The notes: generated by a model not told the origin, from the sequence alone. A DNA stretch of 64,000 nt from Alteriqipengyuania lutimaris (GCF_003363135.1 NZ_QRBB01000001.1:2144501-2208500), one strand, 5' to 3'; shown: positions 32,888-42,078, counted from the first letter of the stretch. Numbers and translations: made by a program.

Positions 32888-32989
32888 TTAACGCCCCGAA
32901 ACATAAAACGCGACGCCTTTAAGCAAAAAACGGGCGTAAGTGCGCGGCGTCCGTCGAATTTTTCCACCGTCCCGGCTACAAACCCGCAG

Positions 32990-34849
32990 ATGGCCACCAT
33001 CAGACGACTGCCCGAAGCGCTCATCAACCGCATTGCCGCGGGCGAAGTCATCGAACGCCCGGCCGCCGCGCTCAAGGAATTGCTCGAAAATGCGATCGAT
33101 GCGGGCGCGACCCGCATCTCGGTCAGCCTCGAGGAAGGCGGGATCGGTTCGATCGAAGTGGTCGACGACGGCTGCGGGATGGACGAGGCCGCGCTGTCGC
33201 TCGCGCTGGAGCGGCACGCGACCTCGAAACTGCCCGAGGATCTGGTGGGGGAAGGGCACGCGCTCGAACATGTCGCGACGCTCGGCTTTCGGGGCGAGGC
33301 ATTGCCCAGCATCGCGAGCGTGGCGCGCTTCACGCTCGAAAGCCGCCCCCACGACAGCGAGCAGGGCTGGCGCAAGGTGGTCGACCATGGCCGCGTGGTG
33401 GAGGACAAGCCCGCCGCCGTCCCGCCGGGCACCCGCGCGCGGATCGAGGACGTGTTTCGCGAGGTCCCTGCGCGGCGCAAGTTCCTGCGCACCCCGCGCA
33501 GCGAATATGCCGCATGCCAGGATATCGTCCGCCGCCTCGCGATGGCGCGGCCCGATATCGGCTTCACCTTTTCCAATAATGGCCGCCGCATCCTCCAGCT
33601 CCAGCGGGGCGAGGCGCTGCCCGAGCGGGTCGTGCGCCTGATCGCGCGCGAGCTGAAGGACAACTCGGTACCCATCGAGCTTGCCCGCCAGATCGAAGGG
33701 GGCGGCGAGATGGCCCTCACCGGCATTGCCGGGCTGCCGACCTACAACCGCGGCGTGGCCGACCACCAGTACCTGTTCGTCAACGGACGTCCGGTGAAGG
33801 ACCGGCTGCTGGTTGGCGCGGTGCGCGGTGCCTATGCCGAAATGCTCGCGCGCGATCGCCACGCGGTGCTCGCGCTGTTCCTCGACCTGCCGCCCGAGGA
33901 GGTCGACGTGAACGTGCATCCGGCGAAGAGCGAAGTGCGCTTTCGCGACCCGCAGGGCGTGCGCGGCATGATCGTGGGCGGATTGCGCGCCGCGCTGTCG
34001 ACCGGGGACAAGCGCAGCGCGCAGGCGCCCGATGCCAGTGCGATGGCGAAGTGGCAGGCCGAACCGGTTGCGCCGCCGTCCCCTTCCATCTTCGACCGTT
34101 TCGCAGGCCCGAGCGCACCTTCCGCACTCCACGAGCCGCGCATGAACTGGGGCGAGGGTGCGCCCGCCGATGCGCTACCCTCGGGCCGCGCGATCGAAGC
34201 CGAGCCGCTGCCGGAGAACACTCCCGACTATCCGCTCGGCATCGCGCGCGGGCAGATCGCCAACACCTATATCGTCGCCGAGGCGGCCGACGGGCTGGTG
34301 CTGGTCGACCAGCACGCCGCGCATGAACGCCTGACGCTCGAACGGCTGCGCAATGCCGATGCGGGCGCCGCGACCGCGCGCAGCCAGGCGCTGCTCATGC
34401 CCGAAGTGGTCGAATTGTCCGAAGCCGAATGCGACCGGATCGAAGCGATCGCCCCCGATCTCGACAAGCTGGGCCTCGCGGTGGAGCGCTTCGGCCCCGG
34501 CGCGATGCTGGTCCGCGCGATCCCGCACGCGCTGCCCAAGGCCGATCCGCATGCGCTGCTGCGCGACATTGCGGACGACCTCGCCACCAATGGCGTGCTG
34601 TCGGAAGGCGAGGGCGCCAATGGTGGCGGGGGAGGCTCGCTGCTCCTGACCGAAAAGCTCGAATACGTCTTGGCAACAATGGCTTGCCATGGTTCGGTGC
34701 GAGCGGGCAGAACGCTCCGCGTAGAGGAAATGAATGCGTTGCTGCGCGAAATGGAGCGCACGCCCCGCTCGGGCCAGTGCAATCACGGCCGCCCGACCTG
34801 GGTGAAGCTGTCGATGGAAGAAGTAGAAAAACTGTTCGGGAGACATTGA
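32990..34849 (+). CDS. mutL: DNA mismatch repair protein MutL, endonuclease type
   Basis: 619 residues from ATG 32990 (MATIRRLPEALINRIAAGEV). The GHKL ATPase domain has ELLENAIDAGA, DDGCGMD and GFRGEALPSI. The C-terminal dimerisation domain has the endonuclease motif DQHAxxExxxxE (DQHAAHERLTLE), ACHGSVRAG and CNHGRPT. This supports nicking activity, as expected in bacteria lacking MutH. A proline-rich linker lies at about 355-410. Its stop overlaps a downstream lipoprotein start (TGATG). Confidence 0.97.
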   Translation: MATIRRLPEALINRIAAGEVIERPAAALKELLENAIDAGATRISVSLEEGGIGSIEVVDDGCGMDEAALSLALERHATSKLPEDLVGEGHALEHVATLGFRGEALPSIASVARFTLESRPHDSEQGWRKVVDHGRVVEDKPAAVPPGTRARIEDVFREVPARRKFLRTPRSEYAACQDIVRRLAMARPDIGFTFSNNGRRILQLQRGEALPERVVRLIARELKDNSVPIELARQIEGGGEMALTGIAGLPTYNRGVADHQYLFVNGRPVKDRLLVGAVRGAYAEMLARDRHAVLALFLDLPPEEVDVNVHPAKSEVRFRDPQGVRGMIVGGLRAALSTGDKRSAQAPDASAMAKWQAEPVAPPSPSIFDRFAGPSAPSALHEPRMNWGEGAPADALPSGRAIEAEPLPENTPDYPLGIARGQIANTYIVAEAADGLVLVDQHAAHERLTLERLRNADAGAATARSQALLMPEVVELSEAECDRIEAIAPDLDKLGLAVERFGPGAMLVRAIPHALPKADPHALLRDIADDLATNGVLSEGEGANGGGGGSLLLTEKLEYVLATMACHGSVRAGRTLRVEEMNALLREMERTPRSGQCNHGRPTWVKLSMEEVEKLFGRH

Positions 34850-35370
34850 TGCGTATCGGGGGGAACATGGCCGGCAAGCTCGCGCTGATAGCGGCGGGTC
34901 TGGCGGTCACGGGTTGTGCGAACGAGGCACCCGACAGCGAGGCGCAGCAGCGCGCCGATGCGGAGGCGGTGGCGCAGGTGATGGCGCAGCAGACTCCGCC
35001 ACCGATCGAGCTGGCGCTCCAGCCGATCACCTACGACGATATCGTGGCGGACGAACGCCTGTCGGGGCCGGGCTGCTCGTTCTATCCGACCGACGCGGAA
35101 GATCCCTTTGCAATCCTGGGCAGCGATCTCGCCTTCGTGAAATACGAGGGCAGCGTCCAGCGTCTCGCCGCCGACGCGGGGAGCGGGGAGGGGCCCTTCG
35201 ATACGCGTGAGAAATATGACGGGCGCGAATACGTGCTCAAGGTCGCGTACGACGAAGCGGCCGTCGAACAGGGCGATGGCTACTGGGCTGCGCCTGCGAC
35301 GGCGCGCGTGGAAGACGGGTTCGACCGGCAGGTAGCACAGCATGACGGCAGGCTCGCCTGCGGCGGCTGA
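34849..35370 (+). CDS. Putative lipoprotein, unknown function
   Basis: 173 residues from ATG 34849, whose A is the last base of the mutL stop; an alternative ATG at 34867 has a GGGGGG stretch just before it. The signal peptide has a lipobox (LAVTGC). The mature part has an Ala/Gln-rich stretch followed by a globular domain with no motif I recognise (PGCSFYPTDAEDPFAILGSDLAFVKYEG). Probably a periplasmic-facing lipoprotein. It is co-transcribed with mutL by position, but no functional link is evident. Confidence 0.8.
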   Translation: MRIGGNMAGKLALIAAGLAVTGCANEAPDSEAQQRADAEAVAQVMAQQTPPPIELALQPITYDDIVADERLSGPGCSFYPTDAEDPFAILGSDLAFVKYEGSVQRLAADAGSGEGPFDTREKYDGREYVLKVAYDEAAVEQGDGYWAAPATARVEDGFDRQVAQHDGRLACGG

Positions 35371-35374
35371 CCGG

Positions 35375-35860
35375 CTAGTGCGGTGATCGTTCGGGGGTCT
35401 CGCCCTGCGAGGCTTCCGGATCGCGCACCGCCATGATCCCGTTGGAAATCATGGTCAGCACCGGTTCGCCATGCTGGTTGAACACGGTCTGACGGCTCTT
35501 GGTGAAGCCCATGTGCGGCTTGGTCCTGCTCTGCCGCTTCTCGATCAGCTCGGCTTCGACGCGCAGGGTATCGCCCGGATGGACGGGCTTGAGCCAGCGC
35601 AGCTCGTCGATCCCCGGCGAACCGAGCGAGGCGGATTGCTCTTTCCGGAACTGCTCGACGAACATGCTCATCGTCATCGCACACGTATGCCATCCGCTGG
35701 CGGCAATGCGGCCGAAATGGGTTTTGGCGGCGGCATCATCGTCGAGATGGAAGGGCTGGGGATCGTATTTGGAGGCGAATTCGATCACCTCCTCGCGGGT
35801 GACCTCGTAATGCCCGAAAGCCTGCTTCGTACCGACTTCCAGATCCTCGAAATATCGCAT
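35375..35860 (-). CDS. MaoC-like hydratase
   Basis: 161 residues, hot-dog fold. The hydratase 2 motif is seen as FASKYDPQPFHLDDDAAAKT, with the catalytic Asp/His pair, and GRIAASGWHT. These proteins act on enoyl-CoA thioesters in fatty-acid or short-chain acyl-CoA metabolism. The substrate cannot be told from sequence. It lies 19 bases after the glutaredoxin-MauE fusion gene on the same strand, so it may share that promoter. Confidence 0.88.
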   Translation of the reverse strand: MRYFEDLEVGTKQAFGHYEVTREEVIEFASKYDPQPFHLDDDAAAKTHFGRIAASGWHTCAMTMSMFVEQFRKEQSASLGSPGIDELRWLKPVHPGDTLRVEAELIEKRQSRTKPHMGFTKSRQTVFNQHGEPVLTMISNGIMAVRDPEASQGETPERSPH

Positions 35861-35879
35861 GCGTTACGCCCTTCGCCGT

Positions 35880-36617
35880 TCAGAGCGCGGGGCGTAGCAG
35901 CATCCAGATTCCCATGGCAATCATCGCGAGGTTCTCGGTCAGCGAGACGAAACCGAGCGGCACGTTGCTGCCCCCGCCGACACAGGCGCACTTGATCTCG
36001 CGCTTCTGGACATAGACCGCGTAGAACACGCTGACCGCGCCGACCGTACCGATGAACAGCGCGATGGGGATCGAGAGCCAGGGCAGGATGCGCCCCGCCA
36101 TCAGCACCGCCGCCGTCGCCTCGAGGTAGGGATAGGCATAGGCGTAAGGCACCCACCGACGGCCCAGCTGGTCGTAGCCGACGAACATGGTCGAGAACTG
36201 CTCGACATCCTGCAGTTTCAGCATGGCGAGCATGGCCATCGAAAAGGCGACAAACCATTCGATGGTGCGAATGGTCGGTGCGCCCAGCAGGCCGATGCTC
36301 AGCGTAACCGCCAGCGCCGCCGCCACCGCGAAGACCGCGAGGACGGGGCGGTAGCTGGTTTCGTCCGGTTCCTTCACCGATTTGCCGAGGAACTTCCTCA
36401 GCTCCTCGTAACCGCCGATCCGCTTGCCCTCGATGAAGGTCTGCGGGGTGGTCTTCACCCCGTGTTTCTCCTTGAAGGCGTCGGTCTGCTCGCGGGTGGT
36501 GAGGTGGTGATCCTCGACCTTGTAACCCGCATTCTCGAGCAGCCATCTGGACTTGGTGCCATAGGGGCACACGTGCTTGTCCATCACCATGCGATGCAGT
36601 TCGGCGGTCTTCGTCAT
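35880..36617 (-). CDS. Glutaredoxin-MauE/DoxX-like membrane fusion protein
   Basis: 245 residues from ATG 36617; longer in-frame readings run through the promoter. The N-terminal glutaredoxin domain has the active site HVCPYGTKS (CPYG) and the GKRIGGYEEL glutathione-binding loop. The C-terminal half has four or five membrane helices of the MauE type, with a KCACVGG motif near the end. Such fusions probably move reducing power or thiols across the inner membrane; the partner is unknown. The promoter carries a CsoR/CstR-like palindrome, so control by copper or reactive sulfur is likely. Confidence 0.82.
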   Translation of the reverse strand: MTKTAELHRMVMDKHVCPYGTKSRWLLENAGYKVEDHHLTTREQTDAFKEKHGVKTTPQTFIEGKRIGGYEELRKFLGKSVKEPDETSYRPVLAVFAVAAALAVTLSIGLLGAPTIRTIEWFVAFSMAMLAMLKLQDVEQFSTMFVGYDQLGRRWVPYAYAYPYLEATAAVLMAGRILPWLSIPIALFIGTVGAVSVFYAVYVQKREIKCACVGGGSNVPLGFVSLTENLAMIAMGIWMLLRPAL

Positions 36618-36623
36618 AGGCGG

Positions 36624-36652
36624 AATATATACCCCCTGGGGGTATCGTTCAA
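36624..36652 (-). promoter_or_regulatory. Promoter with 17-base spacer, likely leaderless
   Basis: Minus strand: -35 TTGAAC (36647-36652), a 17-base spacer, -10 TATATT (36624-36629). The ATG of the glutaredoxin-MauE gene at 36617 starts 6 bases after the -10, close to the expected transcription start, so the mRNA may be leaderless. The spacer is filled by the palindrome. Confidence 0.65.
36629..36645. promoter_or_regulatory. CsoR/CstR-like operator palindrome
   Basis: ATACCCCCTGGGGGTAT is a perfect 17-base palindrome around a central T, the C-tract/G-tract pattern of CsoR/CstR-family operators. It fills the promoter spacer. The regulator gene is not in the window. Confidence 0.65.
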
Positions 36653-37452
36653 CCCGCCCGGAACTTGGGCACCTTGCCACCCGAGCTCAGCTCCGGAATA
36701 ATCCGGTAGCGGGCGAGGATGAAGCTGAAGAGGCCGAACAGGAGGAGGCCGATCGCGACCAGCGTGAACCAGATGCCGTCATCGGCCAGGCTGGCGACCG
36801 CATCGCCGATGGTTTTCACCTGGTCGCTGCCCTGCGACATGAAGCCCGCGCTCACCAGCGACCAGCCGATGATCACGAACACCACCGCACGCGCGGTATA
36901 GCCCGCTCCGCCGAGCCAGCGGGTAACGTCGGGCGCCTGCGGGCTGATCCGGTTCATGAAGCTGCCGGTGAGGCCCTTCTTGCCCTGGCTGAACGCGGCG
37001 ATGAAGAAAGTGAGGCCGAGAATGCCGAGCAGGATGCCGCCGAACTCGACGCCGAGCACGCCCGATGCCGCTTCCTGCGCACCGCCGCCGGACCCGCCAC
37101 CGCTATCGGTCGCGAACTTGAACGCCGACCAGGCGAGGGCGAGGTGGCCGATCGCGCTACCGGCATGGCCGATCCGCTTGCCCCAGCCCTTGGCGTCCGA
37201 GCCTTCGTTCTCGATGTCGAACAGCGGGGAGCAGAAGCGGAACAGCGCATAGCCGAACAGGCCGAGCACCATGATCCACAGGATCGCGGTTCCGGCGGGG
37301 AAATTCTCGATCGCCTTGAAGATGCCCGCAGTCCCTTCGGCAATGCGTCCCGCGCTGGTGAGCGCGATCAGACCGACGACCGTGTAGAGGATCGCGCGGC
37401 TGAAATAGCCCACGCGCACCAGCCAGTTAAACTTCTCGGATTTGTCGACCAT
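36649..37452 (-). CDS. DUF1206 membrane protein
   Basis: 267 residues from ATG 37452 (MVDKSEKFNWLVRVG). Six hydrophobic spans are arranged as three pairs, in line with the repeated DUF1206 domain (VRVGYFSRAILYTVVGLIAL, HAGSAIGHLALAWSAF, GGAGYTARAVVFVIIGW). Function unknown; found in many sphingomonads. Its stop overlaps the promoter of the downstream glutaredoxin-MauE gene. It lies about 70 bases downstream of ychF. Confidence 0.85.
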   Translation of the reverse strand: MVDKSEKFNWLVRVGYFSRAILYTVVGLIALTSAGRIAEGTAGIFKAIENFPAGTAILWIMVLGLFGYALFRFCSPLFDIENEGSDAKGWGKRIGHAGSAIGHLALAWSAFKFATDSGGGSGGGAQEAASGVLGVEFGGILLGILGLTFFIAAFSQGKKGLTGSFMNRISPQAPDVTRWLGGAGYTARAVVFVIIGWSLVSAGFMSQGSDQVKTIGDAVASLADDGIWFTLVAIGLLLFGLFSFILARYRIIPELSSGGKVPKFRAG

Positions 37453-37522
37453 CGCGCGTTTGCCCCTGTTTGCAATTGTTTCCAATCCCAACGGAGCAGC
37501 GGCGTTATGGTGCCGAGAATCC

Positions 37523-38623
37523 TCAGACGTTGAACTTGAACATCAGCACGTCGCCGTCCTGCACGAGGTATTCCTTGCCTTCCTGCCGCAGCTTGCCCGC
37601 ATCCTTGGCGCCGCTTTCGCCGCCCAGCGCGATGTAATCCTCGTAGGCGATGGTTTCGGCGCGGATGAAGCCGCGTTCGAAATCGGTGTGGATCTCGCCC
37701 GCCGCCTGCGGTGCCTTGGCCCCGGCGGGGAAGGTCCACGCGCGCGCTTCCTTCGGGCCGACGGTGAAGAAGGTCTGCAGGCCGAGCAGCTCGTATCCCG
37801 CGCGGATGATTTTTGCCAAACCGCTTTCGTCCAGCCCGAGTTCGCTCAGGTACTCGCTGCGATCCGCCTCTTCCATCTCGACCAGTTCGGATTCGATCGC
37901 GGCGGAAACGACCACCGACTGCGCGCCTTCGGCGGCAGCCTTCTCGGCCACCAGCTTCGAGAGCGCATTGCCCTGCGCCGCGTCTTCCTCGGCCACGTTG
38001 CACACGTAGAGCACGGGCTTGGCGGTCAGCAGCTGCGCCTGTTCGAACAGGCGCGCTTCCTCGTCGTCGCCCGGTTCGACAAGCCGCGCAGGCTTGCCGT
38101 CCTTGAGAAACTCGAGCGCCTGGCCGAGAATGCTGGCGAGCGCCTTGGCTTCCTTGTCGCCGCTGGTTGCACGGCGCTTGGCATTCTCGACCCGCTTCTC
38201 GACGCTTTCGAGGTCGGCCAGCATCAGCTCGGTCTCGACCACTTCGGCGTCGGCGATCGGATCGACCTTGTTGTTCACGTGCTGGATGTCGTCATCCTCG
38301 AAACAGCGCAGCACATGGACGATCGCATCGACCTCGCGGATATTGGCGAGGAACTGGTTGCCGAGGCCTTCGCCCTTGCTGGCGCCCTTCACGAGGCCCG
38401 CAATGTCCACGAAGGCGAGCTGGGTGTGAATGATCTTGGCGCTCTTGCTGATGGCGGCCAGCTTCTCCAGCCGCTCGTCGGGCACCGCGACCTGGCCCAC
38501 ATTGGGCTCGATCGTGCAGAAGGGATAGTTCGCGGCCTGCGCGGCCTGCGTCTGCGTCAGTGCATTGAACAGCGTCGACTTGCCGACATTGGGCAGGCCG
38601 ACGATACCGCATTTGAAACCCAT
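37523..38623 (-). CDS. ychF: Redox-regulated ATPase YchF
   Basis: 366 residues of the Obg-like ATPase family. The G1 motif GLPNVGKSTLFNAL is at the N-terminus, followed by DIAGLVKGASKGEGLGNQFL and an NVAEED segment in place of NKxD, the reason the family binds ATP rather than GTP. A TGS domain is at the C-terminus (TAKP...YLVQDGDVLMFKFNV). It associates with ribosomes. Stand-alone gene between the SDR and DUF1206 genes. Confidence 0.96.
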   Translation of the reverse strand: MGFKCGIVGLPNVGKSTLFNALTQTQAAQAANYPFCTIEPNVGQVAVPDERLEKLAAISKSAKIIHTQLAFVDIAGLVKGASKGEGLGNQFLANIREVDAIVHVLRCFEDDDIQHVNNKVDPIADAEVVETELMLADLESVEKRVENAKRRATSGDKEAKALASILGQALEFLKDGKPARLVEPGDDEEARLFEQAQLLTAKPVLYVCNVAEEDAAQGNALSKLVAEKAAAEGAQSVVVSAAIESELVEMEEADRSEYLSELGLDESGLAKIIRAGYELLGLQTFFTVGPKEARAWTFPAGAKAPQAAGEIHTDFERGFIRAETIAYEDYIALGGESGAKDAGKLRQEGKEYLVQDGDVLMFKFNV

Positions 38624-38774
38624 GATCTTCCTTGGTCCGGACAGGCGGGCCAGCGGCCCGCGATGCTGTGATTGAATGGGCCCGCACCTAACGCTCAGGC
38701 CCGCCCGTGCCTAGTGCGATGTTCGCCGATGCGGCACAAGCGGGCCATCACTGGATCACTGGGGAGCGGGGCCG

Positions 38775-39773
38775 TCAGTCGACGTTGTGCACGGCCTTGA
38801 TCAGCGGGCCGTAGCCCGATCCGCCCAGCCATCCGACCTGCGTGGCAGCCGTCACCTCGTTGATCTTCATCTGCGGCTTGGCGCCCGGGTGGACTTCGGT
38901 GCGCAGCGGGCGGGTGCCGCCGGGCATGGCGATGATCTGCGCGATCGCGCGCGGGACATCCATCGGGTCCGCGCTGCGGCCCGAGCCGTCTTCTTCGCCC
39001 ATGCTCGCAACCACTTGCGGATAGCCGTCCTTGTGGATCGCCGCCGCGCGATCCTTCAGCGCGGAGGTGTAGATATTGCGGTTGACCCAGACTTCGGTCG
39101 GATATCCGCCGGGTTCGATGATCGCGACCTCGATATTGTGCGGCACCAGTTCGTAGGCCATCGCCTCGCTCATCGCCTCGAGCGCGAATTTGGTCGGCGA
39201 GTAATGGCCCGAGTAGGGGACAATGACCCGGCCGAGCTGGCTGGAGATCGGCACGATCAGCCCGCCGCCCTTCGCGCGCATTCCGGGCAGGACCGCCCGC
39301 GCCATGCGGTGCGCGCCGATGACGTTGGTACCGAAGATCAGCTGCGTCGCCTGCATGTCCTGAAGCTCTACGGGTCCGGAAATGCCGATCCCGGCATTGT
39401 TGACCAGCACATCGATCCCGCCGCCTGCAAGCCGCTCGGCCTCGGCGACGCCCGCCACGACCTGTTCGTCGGACAGCACGTCGATCTCGATCACGGTGAT
39501 GTCGAGGTTTTCGTCCGCGGCAAGGGTGCTCAGCTCTTCCGCTTCGGGGCGGGGCAGGCCGCGCATGGTGGCGAAGACCTTTGCCCCCAGTCGTGCGTAA
39601 TGTTCGGCGCCAAGGCGGCCAAAGCCCGAGGAACAGCCCGTGATCAGCACGCTCTTGCCGGTGAGGTCGGGCGTCGACGAGAGCGCATCGGTCTGAGCGC
39701 GGGCGGACATCGCGGCAAGCGCGCCGGTCGCGGCGGCTCCGGCCATCAGGCTGCGGCGGGAAAGGGTGGGCAT
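38775..39773 (-). CDS. SDR-family oxidoreductase with Tat signal
   Basis: 332 residues from ATG 39773. The N-terminus LSRRSLMAGAAATGALAAMSARA is a twin-arginine signal (its last residues cleavable), so the enzyme is exported folded. The Rossmann motif TGCSSGFG is followed by NNAG, a Ser in SSQLG and the catalytic YSPTK (YxxxK). The residues after NNAG are those of a classical SDR. The substrate is unknown; an exported SDR is uncommon. The next gene on the strand, a CPBP protease, ends 35 bases upstream of the start. Confidence 0.88.
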   Translation of the reverse strand: MPTLSRRSLMAGAAATGALAAMSARAQTDALSSTPDLTGKSVLITGCSSGFGRLGAEHYARLGAKVFATMRGLPRPEAEELSTLAADENLDITVIEIDVLSDEQVVAGVAEAERLAGGGIDVLVNNAGIGISGPVELQDMQATQLIFGTNVIGAHRMARAVLPGMRAKGGGLIVPISSQLGRVIVPYSGHYSPTKFALEAMSEAMAYELVPHNIEVAIIEPGGYPTEVWVNRNIYTSALKDRAAAIHKDGYPQVVASMGEEDGSGRSADPMDVPRAIAQIIAMPGGTRPLRTEVHPGAKPQMKINEVTAATQVGWLGGSGYGPLIKAVHNVD

Positions 39774-39807
39774 GGGCGAACTCCTTGCTTGCAGCTGCGT
39801 GCGGGTC

Positions 39808-40440
39808 TCAACTTTCGTCTGCACCTTCCTTAGGGGCGAAAACGCCGAGACGGTGCATCTCCTTTTGTACGTACCACAAGGCGAAGACATCGTAGAGCGC
39901 GTGGGCGATCATCACCGTGAGCAGGCTGCCGCTGATCCAGTACAGATAGCCGAAGAGAACCCCGATCGCGAAGATGATCATCGCGATGGGCGACTTCGCG
40001 AGATGGACGATGGCGAAGAGCGCGGAGGCGATCCCGATCGCGAGCGGCACGCCGACGTAATCCGACGCGAGCGTTTGCACTCCTGCGCGGAACAGCGCCT
40101 CCTCGCCGATCCCGGCTCCCAGCGAGACCATCACGATGGCCCACAACGGCAGCGGCTTTTCGAGAAAGGCGAAGTTGTCCGCCTGCGCGCGGACCAGCCT
40201 TTCCGACAGGCGCGGCAGGCCTTTGAACGCCGCGTAGGCGACGCCCACCAGAACCCCGGCCAGCGCGATGCCCGACACGATCTCGTCGGTGTGGAAGGAA
40301 ACGAAGGCGTCGTTCGGGCGACCCGAGAGCCGCCACAGCACGAGACCGGTCACCGTAAAGGCGACCGCCTGCAGGGTCAGCAGGCCGAGCAGCGCCGCGC
40401 GCCCCGGCATGGCCTTTTGGGTTCTCGGCGATCGCTCCAT
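39808..40440 (-). CDS. CPBP family intramembrane metalloprotease
   Basis: 210 residues from ATG 40440 (MERSPRTQKAMPGRAALL). About seven hydrophobic helices. The CAAX/CPBP motifs are in the second half: EEALFR (EExxxR), FAIVHLAK (FxxxH) and AHALYD. They form the metal-dependent intramembrane active site. Substrate unknown; some bacterial homologues confer self-immunity to bacteriocins or act in stress responses. It lies between pth and the SDR gene, 52 bases after pth. Confidence 0.88.
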   Translation of the reverse strand: MERSPRTQKAMPGRAALLGLLTLQAVAFTVTGLVLWRLSGRPNDAFVSFHTDEIVSGIALAGVLVGVAYAAFKGLPRLSERLVRAQADNFAFLEKPLPLWAIVMVSLGAGIGEEALFRAGVQTLASDYVGVPLAIGIASALFAIVHLAKSPIAMIIFAIGVLFGYLYWISGSLLTVMIAHALYDVFALWYVQKEMHRLGVFAPKEGADES

Positions 40441-40492
40441 CGCGCGGATCAGTCCTCCGCTGAGGCCAAGGGCGACGTGCCTGCCATGCCCC

Positions 40493-41062
40493 CTAGTCCT
40501 GCATCCGGAGCGCGACATCGTTCATGAAGCGCGCGTCGTCGCCCTCGGCCAGCCACGCCGCCTCGCTCGCCATCGCGCCGAGCATGGTGGCGAGATCGTC
40601 CATCTCCGCCTTGGCGTAATTGCCCAGCACATGGCCCGTGACCCGGTCCTTGTGCCCGGGATGGCCGATGCCGATCCGCACGCGGCGAAAATCGGGGCCG
40701 AGATGCTGGTTGATGCTGCGAAGGCCGTTGTGCCCGGCGAGTCCTCCGCCGACGCGGACCTTCACCTTGAAGGGGGCGAGGTCGAGCTCGTCGTGGAAGA
40801 CTGTCAGCGCGTCGGGTTCCAGCTTGTAGAAGCGCAGCGCCTCGGCAACGCTGCGCCCGCTTTCGTTCATGAACGTCGCGGGCTTGAGCAGCAGCACCTT
40901 TTCGCGCCCGATCCGCCCTTCCTGGACCCAGCCCTGGAACTTCTTCTGCACGGGGCCGAAATCGTGCGCTTCGGCGATGACGTCGCACGCCATGAAGCCG
41001 ATATTGTGCCGGTGAAGCGCGTAGCGCGGTCCGGGATTGCCGAGGCCGGTCCAGATTTGCAT
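40493..41062 (-). CDS. pth: Peptidyl-tRNA hydrolase
   Basis: Cleaves peptidyl-tRNA released by ribosome drop-off, recycling tRNA. 189 residues, normal length. Motifs are GLGNPGPRYALHRHNIGF with the catalytic His, LKPATFMNESGRSVA, FHDELDLAPFKVKVRVGGGLAGHNGLRS-type substrate loop and RIGIGHPG. It follows rplY on the minus strand across a 210-base spacer with a repeat and terminator, so rplY-pth are neighbours as in many Gram-negative genomes. Confidence 0.96.
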   Translation of the reverse strand: MQIWTGLGNPGPRYALHRHNIGFMACDVIAEAHDFGPVQKKFQGWVQEGRIGREKVLLLKPATFMNESGRSVAEALRFYKLEPDALTVFHDELDLAPFKVKVRVGGGLAGHNGLRSINQHLGPDFRRVRIGIGHPGHKDRVTGHVLGNYAKAEMDDLATMLGAMASEAAWLAEGDDARFMNDVALRMQD

Positions 41063-41079
41063 GCAGCGCCGTTAGCAAA

Positions 41080-41206
41080 TCCTCCCCCGAACGGGGAGGG
41101 GGACCATGCACACCGTGGTGGAGGGGCAGGTTAGGCGCGAACGACTTCTTGAGCGGTTCCAGGTGGGGAGGCTGCCCCTCTACCCCTCTCCCGCCAGGGG
41201 AGGACC
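41080..41206. repeat. Palindromic intergenic repeat between pth and rplY
   Basis: Arms rich in CCTCCCC/GGGGAGG form imperfect inverted repeats (TCCTCCCCCGAACGGGGAGG at the left and CCTCTCCCGCCAGGGGAGGA at the right, with GGTGGAGGGGCAG in between). It resembles dispersed palindromic repeats of alphaproteobacterial intergenic regions. Function unknown. Confidence 0.65.
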
Positions 41207-41208
41207 AT

Positions 41209-41245
41209 AAAAAACGCCGGACCTCTATGCGAGGCCCGGCGTTTC
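41209..41245 (-). terminator. Rho-independent terminator of rplY
   Basis: AAACGCCGG (41212-41220) pairs with CCGGCGTTT (41236-41244); the stem is extended by CCTC/GAGG. On the minus strand it is followed by a T-run. It lies 28 bases after the rplY stop. Confidence 0.88.
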
Positions 41246-41272
41246 GGATTGCTTCGAACGAGAGGCAGACGA

Positions 41273-41950
41273 TCAGTCGTCGGTCTGCTCGGGCTCGCCT
41301 TCCACGGTCTCGGCATGCTGCTCGATGACCTCGGTTTCGGTGACTTCTTCCTCGTCGCCCTCGGCGCCTTCGGCCTTCTTGAGCGCCGACGGAGCCACCA
41401 GGGTGGCGATGGTGAAGTCGCGATCGGTAATCGCCGAAGTGCTGCCTTCGGGCAGGTCGACTTCGCTGATGTGGATCGAGTCGCCGACTTCCTTGCCCTT
41501 GACGCTGATCACGATCTCGGACGGGATCTTGTCCGCTTCGCAGACCAGTTCCAGCTCGTGACGGACCACGTTGAGCACGCCGCCCTTCTTGAGGCCGGGC
41601 GATTCCTCTTCGTCGGCGAAGACCACGGGGATGGCGACGTCCACCTTGGCGCCCTTGGCAAGACGGAAGAAGTCCACGTGCTCGGGCCGGTCGGTGACGG
41701 GGTGCAGCGCAACGTCCTTGGGCAGGGTGCGCACCTTCTTGCCGCCGATTTCGATCTCGATGATCGAGTTCATGAAGTGGCCGGTGTCGAGCTGACGCCG
41801 CAGCAGGCGTTCCTCGATGTGGATCGTGGTCGGTTCTTCCTTGCCGCCGTAAATCACGGCGGGGACACGGCCTTCGCGACGCAGTGCCCGGGAGGCTCCC
41901 TTGCCAGCCCGGTCGCGCGTCTCGGCCGGCAGGGTGATGGCGTCGCTCAT
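41273..41950 (-). CDS. rplY: Ribosomal protein bL25/Ctc
   Basis: 225 residues, the long CTC form of bL25, which binds 5S rRNA in the large subunit. The N-terminal L25 domain contains [19 protein letters not shown] and RVPAVIYGG; the C-terminal TL5 domain has [17 protein letters not shown] and [23 protein letters not shown] very acidic tail ([23 protein letters not shown]) is typical in alphaproteobacteria. A terminator follows the stop. Confidence 0.95.
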   Translation of the reverse strand: MSDAITLPAETRDRAGKGASRALRREGRVPAVIYGGKEEPTTIHIEERLLRRQLDTGHFMNSIIEIEIGGKKVRTLPKDVALHPVTDRPEHVDFFRLAKGAKVDVAIPVVFADEEESPGLKKGGVLNVVRHELELVCEADKIPSEIVISVKGKEVGDSIHISEVDLPEGSTSAITDRDFTIATLVAPSALKKAEGAEGDEEEVTETEVIEQHAETVEGEPEQTDD

Positions 41951-42078
41951 CGTATGCTACCTTTCGAATGCGTAATTGAGAATGTTCCGGTCCGCCACGC
42001 CTCCAGGGATGCACATGGCGCCGAAGCGCGGCCCATTAGGGGCAAAAGCGCGGTTTGGCAAGCGCCGTCGGTGCCGCG

